64,000 nucleotides of DNA from a virus. The DNA is taken from the IMG/VR virus record IMGVR_UViG_3300034101_003554, positions 1 through 64,000 of that record; one strand, given 5' to 3'. The position numbers were made by a program, and so were the translations under genes. The notes below the pieces were generated by a model. It saw only the letters and a program-made list of their open reading frames with translations. It had not been told where the DNA came from and searched no databases. This document shows positions 61,734 through 64,000 of the stretch, piece by piece. Each line of letters starts with the position of its first letter. Positions within the stretch are counted from its first letter, which is position 1.

Positions 61734-62219
61734 ATGGGAACAAACTACTACAGAATTCCAAGTGTGGAAGAAATGGAAAAAAGAAAACAAGAGTTGATTG
61801 ATAATATTAATTCTTTGGATATTTCTCCATCTTCAATAGAAAGAAAATTTGCAACAATCCAAAAGGAAAATGATTGGGGTAACTATTCAATTTGGGATTT
61901 GTTTACTGATGGAACAAACATTCACTTAGGTAAACGTAGTAGTGGTTGGAAGTTTTTGTGGAATTTTAATGACAAAAAATTTTATTCAAATAAAGAAGAA
62001 TTATTGAACTTTATAAGAATAGGTAGGGTTATAGATGAGTATGGTAATGAAATGGATGTGGAAGATTTTATCACAATGGCGTTAGAATGGGGACAACCTG
62101 ATGGATATGATTTAAAACGTTATAGACAAGAACATCCAAGACAATACCATTACGATTTTGAAGTAAAAGAAGAATATATAGATGAATTAAGAATTTCACC
62201 AAATAATGAATTTAGTTAA
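61734..62219 (+). CDS. Conserved phage protein (MGTNYY family)
   Basis: 161 residues, MGTNYYRIPSVEEMEKRKQ, then DGTNIHLGKRSSGWKFLW and MALEWGQPDGYD. The MGTNYY...HLGKRSxGW pattern recurs in many phages and bacteria; role unknown. Promoter directly upstream. Its end overlaps the possible long start of the ligase gene. Confidence 0.72.
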   Translation: MGTNYYRIPSVEEMEKRKQELIDNINSLDISPSSIERKFATIQKENDWGNYSIWDLFTDGTNIHLGKRSSGWKFLWNFNDKKFYSNKEELLNFIRIGRVIDEYGNEMDVEDFITMALEWGQPDGYDLKRYRQEHPRQYHYDFEVKEEYIDELRISPNNEFS

Positions 62220-62220
62220 T

Positions 62221-63231
62221 ATGGAAAGAAAATTAGCGAGCATACAAATAGTAAAAGAAGTTAGACCAATCGTTGGGGCTGACGCTATAGAAGTTGTTAG
62301 AATAAACAACTGGGATGTTGTGTCCAAAAAAGGAGAATACAAAGCTGGAGACTTTTGTATCTATTGTGAAATTGACTCCTTCTTACCCATTAAAGAAGAA
62401 TTTGAATTCTTAAGAAAAACATCATACAAAAAAATGTCTGATGGTAGTGAAGGATTTAGATTGAAAACAATAAGATTAAGAGGACAATTAAGTCAAGGTC
62501 TATTGTTACCAATAAGTGTTCTTCCAATTGATATGGAAATAACTGAAGGAGAAGATGTAACTGAAATGTTGGGTATATTTAAATACGAACCCCCAATTCC
62601 AGCAGAACTTCAAGGTAAAGTTAAAGGTATGTTTCCATCTTTTATAAGAAAAACAGATGAAGAACGTATCCAAAACTTATCAAGTGAATACGAAAATATC
62701 AGATTGTCTGGTAAGGCATTTTATGTCACTGAGAAGTTGGATGGATCGAGTGCTACATTCTATTACAAGGATGGTGTATTTGGGGTATGTTCAAGAAATC
62801 TTGAGCTATTGGAGACTGAGGGTAATTCCTTTTGGAAAATTGCAAGAGAATTGAATTTAGAGGATTCTTTATCTAAATTGGGTTATAATATATGTGTTCA
62901 AGGTGAAATCATTGGAGAAGGAATCCAGGGTAACCCATACAAGATAAAAGGTCAAACAGTTAAATTCTTTAACGCATTTAATATTGATGAACAAAAAAAT
63001 ATCCCATTTACTAAATTCCTAATGTTAATGGAAGATTTGGGTTTAAAAACAGTTCCAATATTGGATTACGAATTTGTACTTCCAAAATCAATTGATGAAT
63101 TATTGTTATTTGCTGAAGATAAATCTCAACTTAATGGGAACTTTGATAGGGAAGGTGTTGTTATAAGAGGATATGATAGAAAAATATCATTCAAAGTTAT
63201 ATCAAACAAATTTTTGTTAAACGAAAAATAA
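62221..63231 (+). CDS. RNA ligase with N-terminal OB-like domain (Rnl5-like)
   Basis: 336 residues from MERKLASIQIVKEVRPIVG; the ATG at 62206 lies in the previous gene. N-terminal ~160 residues form an OB-like region (VVSKKGEYKAGDFCIYCEID). Nucleotidyltransferase motifs: I YVTEKLDGSSATFYY, III VKFFNAFNI, IV FDREGVVIR, V ISFKVISNKFLL. The layout matches Deinococcus-type RNA ligase. It would adenylylate and seal RNA ends, plausibly repairing cleaved tRNAs of the array. Confidence 0.9.
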   Translation: MERKLASIQIVKEVRPIVGADAIEVVRINNWDVVSKKGEYKAGDFCIYCEIDSFLPIKEEFEFLRKTSYKKMSDGSEGFRLKTIRLRGQLSQGLLLPISVLPIDMEITEGEDVTEMLGIFKYEPPIPAELQGKVKGMFPSFIRKTDEERIQNLSSEYENIRLSGKAFYVTEKLDGSSATFYYKDGVFGVCSRNLELLETEGNSFWKIARELNLEDSLSKLGYNICVQGEIIGEGIQGNPYKIKGQTVKFFNAFNIDEQKNIPFTKFLMLMEDLGLKTVPILDYEFVLPKSIDELLLFAEDKSQLNGNFDREGVVIRGYDRKISFKVISNKFLLNEK

Positions 63232-63239
63232 ATAAAACT

Positions 63240-63518
63240 ATGGCTAAGAGACTTTCATATCAAGAAAAAAGAGACAACCTAGTAATTGAAATATTGAATA
63301 AAATGTTTGAATTTGCTGGACATAAGGTTACATTTGAAGACATCAAAGATAGACAAGATGCTTGGTATAATGATTGGACAATTACTGAAGACCAATATGA
63401 CAAATGGAAAGAATGGGGTACTAAACAAATCAAGAAAAAACTTAAGTATACTGATACTTATGCCGACAGACAAATGTCAATGATTGGGGCAAGATGGGGT
63501 TTGAAATTTGAGAAATAA
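63240..63518 (+). CDS. Conserved small phage protein
   Basis: 92 residues, MAKRLSYQEKRDNLVIEIL, then DAWYNDWTITEDQYDKWKEW and TYADRQMSMIGARWGL. It follows the ligase by 8 nt. Conserved in large phages in my recollection, function unknown. Confidence 0.66.
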   Translation: MAKRLSYQEKRDNLVIEILNKMFEFAGHKVTFEDIKDRQDAWYNDWTITEDQYDKWKEWGTKQIKKKLKYTDTYADRQMSMIGARWGLKFEK

Positions 63519-63519
63519 G

Positions 63520-63528
63520 ATATTTATA
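63520..63528 (+). promoter_or_regulatory. Late-promoter-like motif ATATTTATA
   Basis: 13 nt before the 24-residue peptide gene at 63542; overlaps the end of the previous frame. Confidence 0.45.
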
Positions 63529-63541
63529 CTAAAAAAGAAGT

Positions 63542-63616
63542 ATGAAAAAATTTATTTGTAAATTTGTCCAAAAAATAACTTTTGGTAAAGTTTGTCTTGG
63601 GTGGTGTAAATTATAA
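63542..63616 (+). CDS. 24-residue cysteine-containing peptide
   Basis: MKKFICKFVQKITFGKVCL followed by GWCKL. Own late motif upstream and own terminator downstream argue for a real mini-gene. Amphipathic, basic, three Cys. Function unknown. Confidence 0.55.
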   Translation: MKKFICKFVQKITFGKVCLGWCKL

Positions 63617-63617
63617 A

Positions 63618-63645
63618 GTGTGAGAATAGTCTCACACTTTTTTGT
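63618..63645 (+). terminator. Rho-independent terminator
   Basis: GTGTGAGA (63618-63625) pairs with TCTCACAC (63630-63637), then TTTTTTG. Confidence 0.85.
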
Positions 63646-63654
63646 TTATATAAA

Positions 63655-63663
63655 GTATTTATA
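63655..63663 (+). promoter_or_regulatory. Late-promoter-like motif GTATTTATA
   Basis: 21 nt before the ATG at 63685. Confidence 0.45.
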
Positions 63664-63684
63664 TATTATAGCAAAAAATAGAAT

Positions 63685-64000
63685 ATGAAATTATCTGATT
63701 TTAAATCACAAATTAAAACCTTAAAAAAAGAAAATACTATTACTAATATAAAAGGTGATGATAATATTGATTATGGTAATCTTTTAGATGGGATTCTTAC
63801 TTGGTTAAAAACATATGGTGATGTACAATTACAAAACCTATCTACCGATAATAAAAATGTTTCAATTACAATACTTGGTACAAATAAGAATTCTTTAAAA
63901 GATTATTTAGTTAAGGGTTACACTAATCATAATGCAACTTGGGATAATAATAATTCTATACTTAAAATGTCATTAAACCCTATTAGTAAAGATAATGCTA
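63685..64000 (+). CDS. Hypothetical protein, partial (runs off window)
   Basis: At least 105 residues, MKLSDFKSQIKTLKKENTI, no stop before the window edge. The first helix could be a leader but lacks a clear hydrophobic-x-Glu site (TLKKE). Asn/Lys/Thr-rich. It is preceded by a late-type motif. Confidence 0.6.
   Translation, partial: MKLSDFKSQIKTLKKENTITNIKGDDNIDYGNLLDGILTWLKTYGDVQLQNLSTDNKNVSITILGTNKNSLKDYLVKGYTNHNATWDNNNSILKMSLNPISKDNA

Overview
The window looks like part of a large tailed phage (T4-type morphogenesis, probably a jumbo myovirus) that infects a member of the Bacteroidota, most likely Flavobacteriia. The DNA is very AT-rich and genes rarely carry Shine-Dalgarno sites. Putative promoters fit the Bacteroidota consensus TTTG-N19/20-TAnnTTTG, and the encoded DnaK ends in the Bacteroidota-like FEEVK tail. 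There is no chromosomal housekeeping block. Lysis genes, virion-type muralytic enzymes, many tRNAs and an RNA ligase are present instead. No terminase, portal or major capsid gene lies in the window.

Region 1 (about 1-39.5 kb) is dominated by unrelated proteins that share a short N-terminal leader of about 12-30 residues. Typical forms are MKIIITESQYRLILE, MKRIIRLTEGDLVKLVKRVINE and shorter variants. It nearly always ends in a hydrophobic-x-Glu triplet (IIE, INE, LKE, LRE, LME, LFE). This is the cleavage rule of T4 prohead protease gp21 and matches the layout of T4 capsid-targeting sequences. I infer that about 30 proteins are packaged in the head and trimmed. They include leucine-rich-repeat proteins, a CHAP/NlpC-like peptidase, an SGNH esterase fused to a lytic transglycosylase, an OmpA-like protein, membrane-inserting proteins and, further on, an ADP-ribosyltransferase-like protein and a GNAT acetyltransferase. 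Most are preceded, usually 8-24 nt before the start codon, by RTATTTATW, a candidate late promoter. Interspersed are HNH nucleases, a GH73 glucosaminidase, a GH19 endolysin with holin, FKBP isomerase, DnaK, a protein with eight DnaJ-type zinc motifs, an IMPDH/GMP reductase and a class II synthetase-like core. At 3.1-5.35 kb there is a mostly non-coding stretch with repeated TGACA-N3-TGTCA palindromes. The same operator lies before dnaK.

Region 2 (about 39.5-58.7 kb) starts with an HNH gene and a Ro60/DUF2828-like TROVE-vWA gene, followed by a structured RNA candidate. It then becomes a 16-kb array with 25 recognisable tRNAs covering all 20 amino acids, one of them a tRNA-Leu(UAA) split by a group I intron. 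Mixed in are at least ten aberrant tRNA-like genes (normal acceptor, D and T arms, but expanded middles of up to 212 nt), several acceptor-closed mini-RNAs and larger folded RNAs. Many tiny proteins sit between them, plus a SET-domain protein, an SGNH hydrolase and lipoproteins. Host-like promoters precede RNA clusters here, suggesting early transcription.

Region 3 (about 58.7-64 kb) holds small phage proteins, a cyclic-phosphate-type receiver-domain protein, an HD hydrolase and an RNA ligase with an N-terminal OB-like extension. Together with the tRNA array and Ro-like protein these suggest RNA maintenance or repair during infection. The right edge returns to late-promoter genes and is cut inside a gene.
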